Shown here piece after piece: positions 63,058-64,000 of a stretch of DNA of 64,000 bases. The DNA comes from Paraburkholderia madseniana (lineage in GTDB: Bacteria > Pseudomonadota > Gammaproteobacteria > Burkholderiales > Burkholderiaceae): positions 40,824 to 104,823 of the forward strand of contig NZ_VOSW01000022.1 of NCBI RefSeq assembly GCF_009690905.1. The letters run 5' to 3'. Every line of letters begins with the position of its first letter. The first letter of the stretch is position 1. Below the pieces are notes generated by a model that did no database searches, was not told the origin of the DNA, and saw only the letters and a list, made by a program, of their open reading frames with translations. The position numbers were made by a program, and so were the translations under genes.

Positions 63058-63738
63058 ATGAGCCAAACCGCCACGAAACGAGCCATGTCCGCTCGAACCC
63101 GCAAGAAGTCTGTCTCGACCCAGGCGGAGCCTGCCGTGCACCCACATTCTCCGGGTAGCAGCCATGTCGATTTCATCACCTTGCAGTGGCAGCGGGAATA
63201 CAGAAATCTGGATCTTTCGAACTTCTTGCTCGCGATTTATTTTATGCGCCTCGGCACGCTTGTCGAACTTGCGTTTGACAAGATGACGCAAGAACTTTGG
63301 GGTGTCAGCGGGTCAGACATGCGTGTCCTGCTGGCGCTGCGTCGCAGCGGCCACCCGTATGCAAAGCGACCGACCGATCTGTATCGCTCGCTACTCGTTA
63401 CCTCGGGCGCAATAACCAAGAAGATTGATCGGCTGGCGAGCCTTGGCCTGGTCGAACGCCAGTCCGATCCCAGTCACGGCGGTGGGTCGATCGTTCATCT
63501 GACCAGGAAGGGCCTGGACGTTGTCGAAAAAGCCATCGTGAAACTGGCGGAAGAGTCTTCCATCGCACCTGCGATGGCGCACTTTACGGAAGCCGAGCGG
63601 GCAAGCGGTACAGAGTTCTGTCTGCGCACGTTGGCCCTGTTAGAAGAATTGAACGCTCCCGCGATCGAAGACACCGAGAAGATTGCGCCGAAGTCTCGAA
63701 CAAAAGCGGCGCGACAGCCATCCCGCAATAGTCGATAG
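63058..63738 (+). CDS. MarR-family regulator with N-terminal extension
   Basis: A 226-residue MarR protein. Residues 1-45 are a basic, low-complexity extension ('ATKRAMSARTRKKSVSTQA'). The winged HTH follows: 'GVSGSDMRVLLALRRSG', 'RPTDLYRSLLVTSGAITKKI', 'LVERQSDPSHGGGSIVHLT'. 30 to 40 residues longer than a typical MarR. AGGAAG precedes the ATG. No divergent target gene is visible, so the regulon is unknown. Confidence 0.88.
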   Translation: MSQTATKRAMSARTRKKSVSTQAEPAVHPHSPGSSHVDFITLQWQREYRNLDLSNFLLAIYFMRLGTLVELAFDKMTQELWGVSGSDMRVLLALRRSGHPYAKRPTDLYRSLLVTSGAITKKIDRLASLGLVERQSDPSHGGGSIVHLTRKGLDVVEKAIVKLAEESSIAPAMAHFTEAERASGTEFCLRTLALLEELNAPAIEDTEKIAPKSRTKAARQPSRNSR

Positions 63739-63806
63739 TTGCATTGTTGACGGATCAAACGTCCAGCACCAACATCTGATTCAACGCCCTCGAGTAGCAG
63801 GTCACT

Positions 63807-63838
63807 GCTGTTGTCGGGCGTGAATGGCCGACAACAGC
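63807..63838 (+). terminator. Hairpin after the MarR gene
   Basis: Arm GCTGTTGTCGG at 63807-63817 and exact complement at 63828-63838, 10-base loop, 69 bases past the MarR stop. No run of T follows; may be a terminator or the edge of the element to the right. Confidence 0.4.
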
Positions 63839-63946
63839 GCGGTGACTTCAAGCGTCCACTAACCTTTTAGAACCAGCCCTTTCAAGGTCTTTGCGCGGCA
63901 AACCTGGTAACCTGGCGACCTGTTCAAGGACGACGGGTACGAAGGG

Positions 63947-64000
63947 ATGTTTGACGAGGTGATGAAGCGTTTCGAGCAGCAGGCACCGGTATGCGTGATG
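63947..64000 (+). mobile_element. Start of an IS transposase gene, cut by the window
   Basis: The last 54 bases encode 'MFDEVMKRFEQQAPVCVM', which resembles the first residues of IS4-type transposases found in Burkholderia, and the frame is open to the edge. GAAGGG stands directly before the ATG, so the true start could be slightly upstream. The rest lies outside. The element's left terminal repeat is not identified; 63739-63946 may include it. Confidence 0.5.

Noticed and set aside
62705..63061. 118-codon frame upstream of the MarR gene
   Set aside because: Basic, low-information translation overlapping the MarR start; a GGAGGAGG before an internal GTG is the only point in favour.

Overview
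The window looks like part of a secondary replicon (chromid or accessory-rich chromosome) of a Burkholderiaceae bacterium of the Burkholderia/Paraburkholderia/Caballeronia group. The reasons are the roughly 60% G+C, the near-identity (from memory of the family) of one gene to the Burkholderia cepacia 2,2-dialkylglycine decarboxylase, and the gene content. No ribosomal, tRNA, replication or central-metabolism genes are visible. Instead there are seven LysR regulators, two TetR, two MarR and two AraC-type regulators, each next to small catabolic or stress-response gene sets. No CRISPR array, tRNA or rRNA was seen. Only the last 54 bases look like a mobile element (start of a transposase).

Layout. 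1-2674: a truncated SRPBCC protein, a membrane diguanylate cyclase and a PAS/HTH regulator. 2819-6125: ornithine-cyclodeaminase-family reductase, amino-acid binding protein and FAD D-amino-acid oxidase-like protein around a perfect operator-like palindrome, probably an imino/D-amino acid utilisation set. 6197-11296: a minus-strand run of TetR regulator, SDR, quinone-oxidoreductase-like protein, a divergent MurA paralogue and an epoxide-hydrolase-like enzyme, with TetR-type palindromes. 11717-14523: chemotaxis receptor and exported lactonase-fold beta-propeller. 15336-18917: M20 amidohydrolase, MHS-family transporter and divergent LysR. 18976-21240: dgdA with divergent dgdR. 21365-25636: a VOC protein, then a tightly coupled three-gene operon (DUF805 membrane protein, an FAD oxidase fused to a SAM methyltransferase, and an exported protein of unknown function), the least explained unit here.

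25844-30340: hydrolase, soluble orphan histidine kinase, SRPBCC protein, an isochorismatase-fold protein without its catalytic cysteine, and a Ser/Thr-rich low-complexity protein. 30583-35564: asparaginase, DadA-like dehydrogenase, GlxA-type AraC regulator and a Liv-type binding protein; two 34-bp near-identical sites flank the regulator and face the two target promoters. 35833-39325: PAP2 phosphatase, an OhrR/Ohr organic peroxide module with tandem ohr genes and repeated palindromes, a broken histidine-kinase fragment and a His-rich exported protein. 39570-44813: AraC, DUF1479, sugar-binding protein and aldo/keto reductase without a permease, then an SRPBCC protein.

44831-50062: SDR/TetR pair with shared boxes, then a second M20 peptidase, MHS transporter and LysR set. 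50307-60802: GNAT, cupin, aromatic-ring-type flavin monooxygenase, LysR regulators each divergent from an SDR, GST, methyltransferase or similar, with clear dyads in the divergent promoters. 60867-62552: exported AcpA-type phosphoesterase. 63058-63738: MarR regulator, then the transposase start at the right edge.

Most units follow one design: one regulator, one or two enzymes and sometimes a solute-binding protein, each able to sense and use or detoxify one compound. Start sites were chosen where a ribosome-binding site or signal peptide supports them. All functions rest on motif recognition by eye; no database search was possible.
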